Below, piece by piece: positions 38,541 through 47,883 of a stretch of 64,000 nucleotides of DNA; the first letter of the stretch is position 1; each line of letters begins with the position of its first letter. The translations under genes and the position numbers were made by a program. Under the pieces are notes generated by a model, which did no database searches, had not been told where the DNA came from, and worked only from the letters and a program-made list of their open reading frames with translations. The DNA comes from CBDEGU01 sp965238045 (GTDB lineage Bacteria; Acidobacteriota; Terriglobia; Bryobacterales; UBA6623), in the NCBI GenBank assembly GCA_965238045.1, contig CBDEGU010000012.1:2418001-2482000 (forward strand), in the 5' to 3' direction.

Positions 38541-38616
38541 ATGGGTAGTCGGGGTCTCGCATCGCTCCGGTGCCGGATGAGTCTTTTCCAGTGCGTGATG
38601 CGGGAGAGGAGCCGTT

Positions 38617-40641
38617 TTGGCCGATTCAGAATCTAACACCGTCGACGAGAAACTCATCGAGGAGCTTCAAACACGCGTTCAGTCGGTGGAGGGTCAGATT
38701 GGGGCGCTGGCGACCGATCCTCGAATCGGCTCGGCCCTGATCCGCGTCGCCGAACTGGAGAAGAAGTCCGCTCAGAGCGTCTCCGACCCGCTGCTGGATG
38801 AAATCGCCCGGCGCCTGTCTGCTCTTGAGAGTGACGACCAGCGGTCGGGCGAGAGCGCCGCGCTGGATGATCTGCGGGAGAAGCTGGAGAAACTCGAGGC
38901 GCGGCCCGAGAGCGAGGAGCAAGGCGCGGATGCCCGGGTTGATGACCTGGTGATCCGGATGGGCTCGGTGGAGGCTTCGCAAAGCGAAGGAGACCAGGAT
39001 CCCCGTTTTTTTGAGATCGGCGAACGCCTGAAGGCGGTCGAAGAATCGGCGGCAACCCTGACGGCCGACGAGCGCGCCGGCGAAGCGCTGGAAAAGATTG
39101 CGGAACTCGAAACGAGCCTCTCCGAAAGCGCGCGGTCGCAGTTTACACGGCTTGAAACCCGCATCTCGCAGGTTGAGAGCGCCTCGGCCGAGGAGGTGAC
39201 CGATCCGCGGGTTGAGCCGCTGCTGGCCCGAGTTTTGCAACTCGAGGAAGGGCAAGAAGCCGCCGGCGGCGACCAGGAAAACCTTAAAGAATGGAAGAGC
39301 AAGCTGGAGAGGCTTGACGACCGGTTGGAGCAGTGGATTGACGACGCCAAGCTCGCCGAAGTCGTGTCGCGTCTCGGCGAACTGGAAGAGAGGGCCGTCC
39401 AAGCCGGTGAGGACTCGGAGTCGGAGGGTTTCAGTGACCAGATCAGTGAACTCAGGGAGCGAAGCGACAAGTTTGCGGACGCTTTGACGAACGGGGATCT
39501 GGCGAACCGAATTGCGGCGCTGGAGGAGAAGTCCGCATCGCCCGCGAAAGATGCGCGGGTGGACCATCTTGTCTCCCGCCTTGAGGCGCTGAAGTCCGAT
39601 GGCGGCGAGGATGAAACCAGCGAGGGGCTCGGCAAGCTGACCGAGCGAGTCGCCACGCTCGAAGAGCGTAAGGCCGGGGAGGGCGAGACAGAGGCACTCG
39701 ACGGGATCACCGAACGTCTGACGTCCCTGGAAGAGCGAGAATCCGGGGAAGGTTTGGACAAGGTGAGAGAAGAGGCCTTGGAGAGAATCGCGGCGCTGGA
39801 GGAGAAATCGTCGTCCGGCGACGGCGCGGCAGACTCGCGCGTAGACGACTTGCTGACGCGGCTGGATACCCTCGAGCAGCGGGAATCATCTTCCGGCGGA
39901 GACCTGATGTCCGCGCTGGACGCGGTTCGCGAGCGGCTGGAGTCCCTGGAGTCCGCTTCGCTGCTGGCGTCCAACGATTCGAGGCTGGAAGACCTGGACG
40001 GCCGGGTTGCCGCGATGGAGGCGTCCGGCGGGGAAGACGAGGGGATTCCGCCCGAAGCGCTGAACGACTTGACGAGCCGCCTTGCCGCGATCGAGGAACG
40101 ACCCGCTGGAGAGGGCGGAGACGACTCCCGGGTGGATGACATTCTATCGCGTCTCGAGAAGGTGGAGAAGAGGAGAGCCACCGCGCCGGGCAAAGGCGGC
40201 GAAGCCGCGGCCAGCGATCAGATTGCCGACATTTTCGAGCGCCTGGGCCTAGTCGAAACCGCGGTTTACGAAGAGAAGGAAGATCCTGTCATGGACGCGC
40301 TTACGGCAAGTATCCGCAGTCTGGAGGCCGAGGCGGAGAAACCGCCGCCACCGCCCCCCGAGGATCTCCGGGTCGCCGAACTGGTCGTCATGGCGGAAAC
40401 GCTTGAACAGCGCCTCTCTGAACAAAGCCTAACAGCCGGAGGCAGCAAGGGCGGTTCGGAAGCGGTGCTGGCTGTGGCCAGGACAATCGGCGACAAGATT
40501 GCTGAAGCCATGGGACAGGGGGGCGGCGCCGGGTCCGATCAGGACCTTAAGACGATTAAAGAGCAGCTCACCTACGTTTATTTCGCGGTTGGCATGGTGT
40601 CCGTGCTGGCTCTGGCGGCTCTTGCCTTCGCTCTGGCGTAG
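38617..40641 (+). CDS. Repetitive coiled-coil protein with a C-terminal membrane anchor
   Basis: 674 very acidic residues with no recognised family. About ten imperfect repeats share the pattern D-x-R-(V/I)-x-x-(L)-x-x-R-(L)-x-x-(L)-E, for example DARVDDLVIRMGSVEAS, DSRVDDLLTRLDTLEQR and DSRVDDILSRLEKVEKR, alternating with Glu/Gly/Ser-rich linkers. The heptad spacing indicates long coiled coils. A single hydrophobic helix (YFAVGMVSVLALAALAFALA) ends the protein, so it is tail-anchored with the rod in the cytoplasm unless exported by another route. The start is TTG with GAGAGGAG upstream. It may be a scaffold or envelope spacer, but this is inference. Confidence 0.85.
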   Translation: MADSESNTVDEKLIEELQTRVQSVEGQIGALATDPRIGSALIRVAELEKKSAQSVSDPLLDEIARRLSALESDDQRSGESAALDDLREKLEKLEARPESEEQGADARVDDLVIRMGSVEASQSEGDQDPRFFEIGERLKAVEESAATLTADERAGEALEKIAELETSLSESARSQFTRLETRISQVESASAEEVTDPRVEPLLARVLQLEEGQEAAGGDQENLKEWKSKLERLDDRLEQWIDDAKLAEVVSRLGELEERAVQAGEDSESEGFSDQISELRERSDKFADALTNGDLANRIAALEEKSASPAKDARVDHLVSRLEALKSDGGEDETSEGLGKLTERVATLEERKAGEGETEALDGITERLTSLEERESGEGLDKVREEALERIAALEEKSSSGDGAADSRVDDLLTRLDTLEQRESSSGGDLMSALDAVRERLESLESASLLASNDSRLEDLDGRVAAMEASGGEDEGIPPEALNDLTSRLAAIEERPAGEGGDDSRVDDILSRLEKVEKRRATAPGKGGEAAASDQIADIFERLGLVETAVYEEKEDPVMDALTASIRSLEAEAEKPPPPPPEDLRVAELVVMAETLEQRLSEQSLTAGGSKGGSEAVLAVARTIGDKIAEAMGQGGGAGSDQDLKTIKEQLTYVYFAVGMVSVLALAALAFALA

Positions 40642-40693
40642 CAGGCGCCCGGGGATCGGGGCCGCGGCCTTCGCCGGACGTGGCCGGCGATGT

Positions 40694-41332
40694 TCAGGTA
40701 TTCCCGGATTCAAGTACTCCCAGGCGAGCCCGGCGGATTCCACGTGTCTCCAGGTTCTTCTCAAGATGCTCGCGCCCCTGAAATACCACGGCGTCGATGC
40801 CGGCTCTCCGGGCCGCCCGCACGTTCACGAGTGTGTCGTCGGTGAAGAAGCACTCCTCGGCGCCGCATCGTGCGCGTTCGATGGCGCGGGAATAGATGCG
40901 GACGTCCGGCTTCATCACACCCATTTCATAGGAGAGAACGAAATCGTCGAACAGATCGAGCAGCGCGTGACGGGTTCGCAGAAAGCGAAAGTGAATCTCG
41001 TTCGTGTTCGAGACAAGAACGAGCCGGTACGACTTCTTGAGTCCCTCGAAGAACGAAGAGTCGAGCAGTGGTTCGTCTGAAAACATATCTCCCCAGAGCG
41101 ATCGAAACTCTTCGTAGCAGAGGTTCAGATCGAGGGCGTCGCTAAAGCGCTGGTGGAATGCACGGCTCGAAATTTCGCCCCGCTCATAGGGAGCGGCCAG
41201 GTTCGCGTCGCGGATCAGTGTCAGAATCTGGTTGCGGTCGAAGCCCGTGCGCTCTTCGATCACTCGATAGGCTCTGTCGAAATCCAGGCCCACGATCACA
41301 TCGCCGAGATCGAACAACAAGGCCTTGATCAC
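40694..41332 (-). CDS. HAD superfamily hydrolase
   Basis: About 213 residues. Motif I is seen in ALLFDLGDVIVGLDF, where the second Asp of DxD is replaced by Gly-Asp spacing as DLGDV, as in YihX-like phosphatases. Motif II is LVLVSNTNEIH, the motif III lysine is in GVMKPDVRIY, and motif IV is CFFTDDTLVN. It is a probable small-molecule phosphatase. I chose the GTG at 41332 (VIKALLFDLG), preceded by GGAGAGG, over a GTG at 41353. It is convergent with the coiled-coil gene. Confidence 0.87.
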   Translation of the reverse strand: MIKALLFDLGDVIVGLDFDRAYRVIEERTGFDRNQILTLIRDANLAAPYERGEISSRAFHQRFSDALDLNLCYEEFRSLWGDMFSDEPLLDSSFFEGLKKSYRLVLVSNTNEIHFRFLRTRHALLDLFDDFVLSYEMGVMKPDVRIYSRAIERARCGAEECFFTDDTLVNVRAARRAGIDAVVFQGREHLEKNLETRGIRRARLGVLESGNT

Positions 41333-41591
41333 GCCATGCCTCTCCAGACACACTTGCGAGTTCCCATCGAATTCATGATACCGAGGTGCATACCGAGGGG
41401 GATCTGGTCAGCCGGCGGCGCTGATTCGCGGACGAGCTTCGAGCCTCGCTTTTCTTGTTCCGGTTGAACCCGCCCGGCGAAATTCGCTGTCTGCCGCCCA
41501 TGTGTTTCCCGGTCGCATCGGCGAGCTAGCTGATATGCTGAGCACTCCCTGGGCCGCCGAGAGCCGGCCGTCCGGGGCCGTCCGCGCCACG

Positions 41592-43337
41592 ATGTCCTAT
41601 GTGTCACGCATTCTTCCCTTCCTCCTTGTCGGGATTGTCGTAGCCGCCGCCCCGCGGGCTCCCCGGAGACGTTCCATCCCCGAGGGGCCGGCCGAGGTGA
41701 TGTATTACAACGGCAAGATCATCACCATGTCGGCTCAAGCGCCGGTCGTCGAAGCGCTAACGATCGCCGGCGGCCGCTTTCTCGCCGTCGGCACGACCCA
41801 GCAAGTCGGCCGGACCGCGGGGCCCAGGACGCAACAGATCAACTTGCATGGCAAGACCGTTGTTCCGGGGCTGATCGATGCCCACGTACACGCCATCGCG
41901 GCCGGTCTCGCCGAACGCGACGGCGAGATACCGGTCTTGCGAAGCTTCGCCGATCTTCGGAGCTATATCACGGAAACCATCGAGAACACCCCGGCTGACC
42001 GGTTGGTGTTTGTTCCCAAGGTCTACTCCACTCGATTGAAAGAACGCCGCTACCCCACGCGCTGGGAACTCGATGAGTATAGCGGCGCTCGCCTGGTGAT
42101 GCTCGACAACGGATATGCGTCGACCCTGAATTCGGCGGCGCTCAAGGCGGCCGGCGTCACCCGAGACACACCCGAGCCCGCCAACGGGAAGATCATCCGC
42201 GACGCGAAGACCGGCGAACCAGCGGGTCTGATTCTGGGGGCGCGGCAGATCGTCGCGAAACTGACCACACGGCGGGAGTTTACAGACGAAGACCGCGTCT
42301 GGGCATTGCGAAAGATGCAGAAAGCCTATAGCGCCGCCGGACTGACCAGCGTCATCGACAGGGCGCAAAGCCCCGAAGGCATCCGCGCTTATCAGACTCT
42401 CTGGCAGAGCGGCGAACTGCAAGTTCGCACGAACATCACGGTGCGGCTTCGCGGCGAGGATTCCATCGAGGACTTGCGCGCACAGATGCTCAATCTCGCC
42501 CCCATCAGCGGTTTCGGCGATGACTTCATGCGCATCGGCGGCCTAAAGGTTGTCCTCGACGGCGGCATTTTGATCGGTACCGCCTATTTGCGAGCGCCCT
42601 ATGGTTCGAACACTCAGGTCTATGGCTACGACGACCCGGACTATTGGGGCGTGCTGCGGCTGTCGAGAGAAAAGATCCTCGCCTGGGTCCGCCACGGCGC
42701 CCGTCTTGGCTGGCAGATGTCGGCGCACACGACCGGCGGCGCATCCACGGATCTTCTGCTCGACGCCTTCGAGGCCGCCGACAAGCAGGCATCGATTCGC
42801 GACAGGCGTTTCACTCTGATTCATTCGAATTTCCACAATAAGAAGTCCATCGAGCGCGCCGCCCGCCTCGGCGTGCTCGCCGACATGCAGCCGGCCTGGT
42901 ACCACTTCGACGCGCCGGCGCTTTCGGTCGTGCTCGGTCCCGCGCGCATGAAAACGTTCCAGCCCTACAAGTCGCTCTTCGACGCCGGCGTGATCGTTGC
43001 CGGCGGAAGCGACCACATGATCAAGTTCGACTCACGGACCGCCATCAATCCCTACCATCCCTTTTACGGAATGTGGATGGCCATCACGAGAGAGACCGCC
43101 GCCGGCTCGGTCTTCAACCCCGAAGAGCGGATCTCCCGCGAACAGGCCTTGCGCATGTGGACCTGGAACGCCGCTTACCACTCTTTCGATGAAGACGTGA
43201 AAGGCTCTATCGAGCCGGGCAAATTAGCCGATATAGTTGTTATCTCGAAGGACTACCTGACCTGCCGGGTCGCCGAGATTCGCGACATCAAGGCGTTGCG
43301 AACGGTCGTCGGTGGGCGGGTCGTCTTCGAACGCTAG
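41592..43337 (+). CDS. Exported amidohydrolase (YtcJ-like, amidohydrolase family 3)
   Basis: About 581 residues. A signal peptide (RILPFLLVGIVVAAAPRA) precedes VMYYNGKIITMSAQAPVVEALTIAGGRF, the small beta-sandwich. The metal-binding HxH is in PGLIDAHVHAIAAG. Further landmarks are DGGILIGTAYLRAPY, HTTGGASTDLLLDAFE and SDHMIKFDSRTAINPYHPFY, with a closing PGKLADIVVISKDYL. It probably hydrolyses a C-N bond of an unknown amide or cyclic substrate in the periplasm. The ATG at 41592 lies directly before the signal; an earlier in-frame ATG at 41502 is less likely. Confidence 0.88.
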   Translation: MSYVSRILPFLLVGIVVAAAPRAPRRRSIPEGPAEVMYYNGKIITMSAQAPVVEALTIAGGRFLAVGTTQQVGRTAGPRTQQINLHGKTVVPGLIDAHVHAIAAGLAERDGEIPVLRSFADLRSYITETIENTPADRLVFVPKVYSTRLKERRYPTRWELDEYSGARLVMLDNGYASTLNSAALKAAGVTRDTPEPANGKIIRDAKTGEPAGLILGARQIVAKLTTRREFTDEDRVWALRKMQKAYSAAGLTSVIDRAQSPEGIRAYQTLWQSGELQVRTNITVRLRGEDSIEDLRAQMLNLAPISGFGDDFMRIGGLKVVLDGGILIGTAYLRAPYGSNTQVYGYDDPDYWGVLRLSREKILAWVRHGARLGWQMSAHTTGGASTDLLLDAFEAADKQASIRDRRFTLIHSNFHNKKSIERAARLGVLADMQPAWYHFDAPALSVVLGPARMKTFQPYKSLFDAGVIVAGGSDHMIKFDSRTAINPYHPFYGMWMAITRETAAGSVFNPEERISREQALRMWTWNAAYHSFDEDVKGSIEPGKLADIVVISKDYLTCRVAEIRDIKALRTVVGGRVVFER

Positions 43338-43445
43338 ACGCCCGCCACCGATGCAGGGCCACGCCGGAAGCGGCGCGAGCGGTTGCTGCGAGCTGCGCGC
43401 TGGGTGGCGACGAAATTCTTGGAAAATTCGGTAAATATCTTCAGC

Positions 43446-43479
43446 AACATCTCGAAAATAACATCTCGAAAATGAGATG
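43446..43479. repeat. 14-bp tandem repeat with overlapping hairpin
   Basis: AACATCTCGAAAAT is present at 43446-43459 and again at 43460-43473. The second copy, with the following bases, forms CATCTC-gaaaat-GAGATG (43462-43479), a 6-bp hairpin. No T tract follows. The flanking 43338-43537 shows no gene. Confidence 0.5.
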
Positions 43480-43537
43480 GCGCACTGGAGCGGTTTTCGA
43501 GTTACACTGGTAGTGGTTTCTGAGTTCCATCGTCCCG

Positions 43538-43732
43538 ATGACGGAACATATGCTGTGGGTTGAGATTGCGCGCTTGCGGAAGTTGCCGCTCGATTTAGGG
43601 TTGCGGAAGAGTCTCGAAGAGGCGGTTCAGTTGCTGACCGACGGTCGGCACTTGGAGGCGGAAGCTCTCATCGAGAACACCGAGGCGAGAGTTCGGTACT
43701 TCCTGGAATCCGCTAGCGCCGTACGGGCTTAG
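43538..43732 (+). CDS. Small hypothetical protein (64 residues)
   Basis: MTEHMLWVEIARLRKLPLDL continues as an amphipathic, helix-rich protein (KSLEEAVQLLTDGRHLEAEALIENTEARV) ending before the IS5-family element. The composition and a TPR-like hydrophobic pattern look protein-like, but no ribosome-binding site precedes the ATG and no family is recognised. Could be a chance frame. Confidence 0.4.
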   Translation: MTEHMLWVEIARLRKLPLDLGLRKSLEEAVQLLTDGRHLEAEALIENTEARVRYFLESASAVRA

Positions 43733-43834
43733 CGGCCCGTAATAGAAGTCCGGCCGGACAGAGGAAATCCTCGCGCCTATTTTCTTGATCCTCTGCGCAT
43801 GGAATCGAGAAATCGAGCAATAGCAATATTGTGC

Positions 43835-44947
43835 GGCGTTGGTGCATGAATCGGTGTAAGCGAGCACGCTAGCGGCGGGGGTGGGGTCCAGTCCATCATA
43901 GAGATCGGGGGTAACGTCATGGTCGCAGCGAAGTCGAGCCGAGTCAACCGCCAGTATAAGAAGAAGTACAGAATCCGGAACTGGAGGGAGTACGAGCGTG
44001 GCCTCAGGAGCCGCGGCGACGTCACGATCTGGCTGAGCGAGGATGCAATTGCCGCGTGGGTACCACCGAAGAACGGTCTTCGCGGAGGCCAGCGGCGGTA
44101 CTCGAACCTCGCGGTCCGGACCGCGTTGACGCTGCGGGTCGTCTTCAGCCTGCCGCTCCGCCAGACCGAGGGGTTCCTGGACTCGCTGCTCCGCTTGATG
44201 GGCCTCAACCTCAAGGCCCCGGACCACACCACACTCTCGCGCCGGAACCAAATCGTTGCGGTGCCGCCCCTGACCCGATCCTATGACGGCCCGATCGACT
44301 TGATCGTCGATTCCACAGGGCTGAAGATTCTGGGTTGCGGCGAATGGAACGCGCACAAGCACAAGGCATCAAAGAAACGCCGGGATTGGCGGAAGCTGCA
44401 CATCGGGGTGGATGCCGAGGGGTTCATTGTGGCGGCCGAACTCACAGCGAGCAGCCGGGACGACGCCTCCACACTCCCTGCTCTTCTCGACACAATCGAG
44501 GTTCCCATCCGGCGTTTCACCGCAGACGGAGCCTACGACCACAGGTCAGTCTACGATCAACTCAGCGCGGCCGGTACAGAGAACGTCGTGATTGTGATTC
44601 CCCCTCGTCGCTCCGCGGTGTCGGCGGGGCCAACGGACGGCCCATGGGCGCAGCGTGACACGGCTCTTGAGAGGATTCGCCAGGTCGGGCGACGAGAGTG
44701 GCAGAAGGAGTCGGGCTACCGACAGCAGGGGCGCGTTGAAAACAGCTTCTTCCGATACAAGTCCGTGCTCGGAGGCGGATTGAAGGCGAGGCACGGCAAG
44801 GCACAAAGGAGAGAAGTTGCGATCGGGTGTCACATCCTCAACCGGATGGCCGAGCTGGGTAGGCCGAAATTCTGCGCTGTGGTGTCCTGAACGAGAAGTT
44901 GGAAAAGCGCCCCCACTCGCGCCGCAGTTGAATCATGCAACAGCGCC
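43835..44947 (+). mobile_element. IS5-family element, copy A
   Basis: A 1113-bp segment that is nearly identical to 47884-48996 in reverse orientation (three base differences seen). The ends read GGCGTTGGTGCATGAATC at 43835 and, in reverse complement at the other end, GGCGCTGTTGCATGATTC: 18-bp inverted repeats with three mismatches. No direct duplication of flanking bases was found on either side or in any combination with copy B, suggesting later rearrangement. The right (inner) end cuts the gene that continues at 44948. Confidence 0.88.
43919..44890 (+). CDS. IS5-family transposase (copy A)
   Basis: 323 residues. The N-terminal YRIRNWREYERGLRSRGDVTIWLSEDAIAAW is the IS903-group opening. 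DDE landmarks are IDLIVDSTGLKILG (first Asp), FTADGAYDHRSVYD (second Asp) and YRQQGRVENSFFRYKSVLGG (Glu). All three acids are intact. It differs from copy B at two residues (QQGRV against QQARV, and PKFCA against PKSCA). Confidence 0.93.
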   Translation: MVAAKSSRVNRQYKKKYRIRNWREYERGLRSRGDVTIWLSEDAIAAWVPPKNGLRGGQRRYSNLAVRTALTLRVVFSLPLRQTEGFLDSLLRLMGLNLKAPDHTTLSRRNQIVAVPPLTRSYDGPIDLIVDSTGLKILGCGEWNAHKHKASKKRRDWRKLHIGVDAEGFIVAAELTASSRDDASTLPALLDTIEVPIRRFTADGAYDHRSVYDQLSAAGTENVVIVIPPRRSAVSAGPTDGPWAQRDTALERIRQVGRREWQKESGYRQQGRVENSFFRYKSVLGGGLKARHGKAQRREVAIGCHILNRMAELGRPKFCAVVS

Positions 44948-45411
44948 ATGGCGCGGTAGTAACGGCGGCTCAGATGCGCGTCGTAGCGGGCCAGGTGGAG
45001 CAGGGTCTGGGTGCGGCCGAGCAGTCCGGCGCCGAGAAGCTGGGTTTCGCCCTCGCGGCCAGGCTGGATGTTGTCTGGGTTGAAGATTTCTTCGTGGCTG
45101 CGCCGCGCCTCGATCGCGCCCGCGAGGAAGGCGGTTTCGATGCGCACCAAGCGGCGCATGCGCCACTGGGCCTCGGCGATCTGGCGGACGAGCTCGAATT
45201 CTAGAGAGTTCTCCGGCCGGAGGTCGTGCTCAAGGTCGCGGAGCTGACGGTCGAATTCGGCGGGGTCTTCGCTGGGCAGGACGGCGTCGCGCGCGAGCAA
45301 CCCGTGCTTGAGTGCGTTGAGTGAAACGCGCGCTTTGCCCTCTTCGGTGCGGGGGCCGGTGGATTTTTTCGCGTTTTCGCGGTTTGCATTTATCTGGGCC
45401 TTAGTGGCCAT
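44948..45411 (-). pseudogene. Hypothetical protein of an acidobacterial multi-copy type, 3' end replaced by IS
   Basis: From the ATG at 45411, preceded by AAGGAGAG, the protein begins MATKAQINANRENAKKSTGP and continues with EEGKARVSLNALKHGLLARD and a helical region (QIAEAQWRMRRLVRIETAFL; RYDAHLSRRYYRAM). It then enters the IS5 copy A at 44947, which supplies the last 39 codons to a stop at 44830. Proteins of this type (KHGL motif after a Thr-Gly-Pro-rich start) seem common in this phylum, but the function is unknown. About 155 native residues remain. Confidence 0.7.
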
Positions 45412-45896
45412 GTGATTTCTCTCCTTTTTCTTGTGATCGCCGGAGGCGAGGCGAGGCCTCGGCTACCGGCGAAAATGTGAATGCGCTTTGCGGAGCGGGT
45501 GCTCGGGGCGGGTGGCGACCCCGTAGGGTGTTGCAGCTATAGGATACCTTGGAGGTGCCGGAGTTGATGCGAGGTCGGGAGGTTAAGTTGTTTGGAATGA
45601 GCGAGATGAATTTTTGAAAATGCTGTGACTCAATGAGGGGTGGGCCCAGTTTTTGGGTCCACTCCAGTTTCGCCCGGTTGCCCCGACCCGTCATGCTCCT
45701 GGCGGCTCCTCAAGGCTTGGTCTTAGAACTGGCTCTGGCAGAGGAAAAGCCGCGGATCTCAAAACCGAGATTCGCGCTACGGGTGGTCCGCGGATTCAGC
45801 AGGCTGGGCGGGATCGTTGCGGTCACTATCCGTCGATGGAGGCAGGCGTCCACAACGAGTTCTTCGGGCGTCACAGCACGGGAACACCCTTAGGTT
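45412..45896. other. Gene-free region between the truncated hypothetical gene and ugd
   Basis: 485 bases. The left part (45440-45560) is GC-rich; a hairpin with a 9-bp stem, GTGGGCCCA/TGGGTCCAC (45640-45662) and loop GTTTT, lies in the middle. It has no following T run, so its value as a ugd terminator is weak. No convincing coding frame was found. Confidence 0.4.
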
Positions 45897-47249
45897 TCAC
45901 GACCGGCCCATGGAGAGGTACTCAAAGCGAGCCGCCCGAACGGCCTCGCTATCCAACAAGTTGCGCCCGTCCAAGATCAGCGGACGGGCCATGGTCTCGC
46001 GGAGCGCGCCGAGATCGACGCCGCGAAACTCATCCCATTCGGTCAACAGAAGAAGGGCATCCGCTCCGCTGGCGGCTTCAAGAGCCGAGGAACAGTATTC
46101 GACGGACGGAAGCAGCCGGCTGGCTTCTTCCATCGCTTGCGGATCGTAGGCGCGCACGACGGCTCCCTCCGCCAAAAGCTTTTCAACGATGGTGATGGCG
46201 GGAGAGAATCGCAGGTCGTCGGTGTTCGGCTTGAACGACAGGCCCCAGACGGCGAGAGTCTTGTTTCTGAGAACCCAGACGGCGCCGCCGAGCTTCTTCA
46301 TGAAAACATCGATCTGCCCGGCATTGACTCGCTCCACTTCCTTTAACATCTGAAAATCGCAACCACTCGCCTCCGCAATGTGGATGAAAGCCTGCAAGTC
46401 TTTCGGGAAGCAGAATCCTCCGAAACCGATCCCGGCGCGCAGAAAGTCCGCACCAATGCGGTGATCGTAACCCATGCCCTCGGCAACCTGGCCGACATCG
46501 GCGCCGACCCGGGCGCACAGATTGGCCAGCATGTTGATGTAGGAGATCTTCATGGCCAAGAAGGAGTTCGAGGCGTGTTTGATGAGCTCCGAACTGCTGC
46601 GGTTGGTCACCAACAGGGTCCGCTTGCCGCGGTCTTGGGGACAGGGGACCGAGAGTCTCCATTGAAAGTCTTGGCGGATGATCGGGCCGTAGGCCTCCTG
46701 AAACAGTTTCTCGGCGCGTTCGGATTCGACACCGATCACGATGCGGTCTGGGTAGAGAAAATCGACCACCGCGTTCCCTTCGCTCAAGAACTCCGGGTTC
46801 GAGGCGACCTCGAAGGCAGCTTCGGTCTGGCGGTCACGATAAAGCTGCAGAGTCTTGTGGATTCGCTCACCGGTCAAAACCGGGACCGTGCTCTTTTCGA
46901 CCACGAGCTTGTAGGCCTTGGACAAGCTGGCGATTTGGCGGGTGACTCGTTCGACACTGGAGAGATCGGCGTCCCCGCCCGGCAGCGGCGGTGTGCCGAG
47001 GCAAAGAAAGATGACTTCACTGTGCTCGACGCCTTTCGCCAGATTCGAGGTGAATCGAACACGGCCCTCCGTCAGGTTGCGTTCCAGCAGCTCCTGGACG
47101 AGCGGTTCAAAGAAGGGGGACTTGCCGGACTCGAGAGCCGAGATCTTCTTCTCGTCGTTGTCTATACAGATGACGTCGTGGCCGACTTCGGCGAAGCTCA
47201 AGCCAACAATCAGGCCGACATGGCCGGTTCCAATCACAGTGATGTTCAT
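45897..47249 (-). CDS. ugd: UDP-glucose 6-dehydrogenase
   Basis: It oxidises UDP-glucose to UDP-glucuronate for exopolysaccharide or lipid A sugars. It starts MNITVIGTGHVGLIVGLSFA (Rossmann glycine loop), with FLCLGTPPLPGGDADLSS and NPEFLSEGNAVVDFLYPDRIVIG. The catalytic cysteine lies in FGGFCFPKDLQAF. The C-terminal half has VWGLSFKPNTDDLRFSPA. Length is about 450 residues. The ATG at 47249 fits the family start. The gene is complete but lies inside a segment bracketed by two inverted IS5 copies. Confidence 0.95.
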   Translation of the reverse strand: MNITVIGTGHVGLIVGLSFAEVGHDVICIDNDEKKISALESGKSPFFEPLVQELLERNLTEGRVRFTSNLAKGVEHSEVIFLCLGTPPLPGGDADLSSVERVTRQIASLSKAYKLVVEKSTVPVLTGERIHKTLQLYRDRQTEAAFEVASNPEFLSEGNAVVDFLYPDRIVIGVESERAEKLFQEAYGPIIRQDFQWRLSVPCPQDRGKRTLLVTNRSSSELIKHASNSFLAMKISYINMLANLCARVGADVGQVAEGMGYDHRIGADFLRAGIGFGGFCFPKDLQAFIHIAEASGCDFQMLKEVERVNAGQIDVFMKKLGGAVWVLRNKTLAVWGLSFKPNTDDLRFSPAITIVEKLLAEGAVVRAYDPQAMEEASRLLPSVEYCSSALEAASGADALLLLTEWDEFRGVDLGALRETMARPLILDGRNLLDSEAVRAARFEYLSMGRS

Positions 47250-47388
47250 GCGGATGAAGTCCCCCCAAAGGCTATCGACCAATCATAACTGGAAGATCTC
47301 GATTGGCAAAGCCGCAGGGACGAGGGCATTGGACCGGGGGGCCTCCGATGACAGGGCAGCTTTGCCGTGAGAGACTCACTGGGGCACC

Positions 47389-47883
47389 ATGATTCAGTTT
47401 CGCAGCTACGGGACGAAGGGGCCGCCGGTTGTCGTCGTTCACGGCGGGCCGGGAGCTGCTGGGAGTATGGCCGCAGTGGCGCGGGGGCTGGCGGATCGGT
47501 TCCAGGTCGTAGAGCCCTTTCAGCGAGGCAGCGGAACTGGTCAGCGGAGCAGCGCGGCTGGGCGGCTCTCGGTTCGGCGGCATGTCGCGGATCTCCACGA
47601 AGTGATCGAGTCGTGTTGCGGGGGCGGCCGGCCCGCTCTGGTGGGTTCTTCTTGGGGGGCGATGCTCGCGCTCGCCTACGCGGCGGAACATCCGCTGAAG
47701 ACGGGTCCGCTGGTGTTAATAGGGTGCGGGACTTTTGACCCGGTGGCGCGAGCGAGTCTGCTAGAGACTCTCGATGAGCGGATGGACGACAGCCCGCGGC
47801 GAAAGCTCGAGGCGATGGCGGAAGAAGTCGCCGATGCAGACGAGCGGATGAAGGCGGAGGCAGCGATGATTGCGCCTTTGTAT
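47389..47883 (+). pseudogene. Alpha/beta hydrolase (proline iminopeptidase-like), 3' end lost at IS border
   Basis: 165 native codons from ATG 47389: MIQFRSYGTKGPPVVVVHGG, with the oxyanion motif HGGPGAAGS and the nucleophile elbow GSSWGAMLALAYAAEHP typical of the S33 family. The acidic and histidine members of the triad would lie in the missing C-terminal half. The frame enters IS5 copy B at 47884 and stops at 47898. Nothing resembling the rest of the gene was found beyond the IS, so this is not a simple insertion. Confidence 0.75.

Noticed and set aside
38772..40193. 473-codon open frame antisense to the coiled-coil gene
   Set aside because: The product is almost only Ser, Arg and Ala, the expected mirror of Glu/Leu/Asp-rich codons; no start signal or family.
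45640..45662. Hairpin downstream of ugd as an intrinsic terminator
   Set aside because: Good 9-bp stem, but no T run follows on either strand; noted as structure only.
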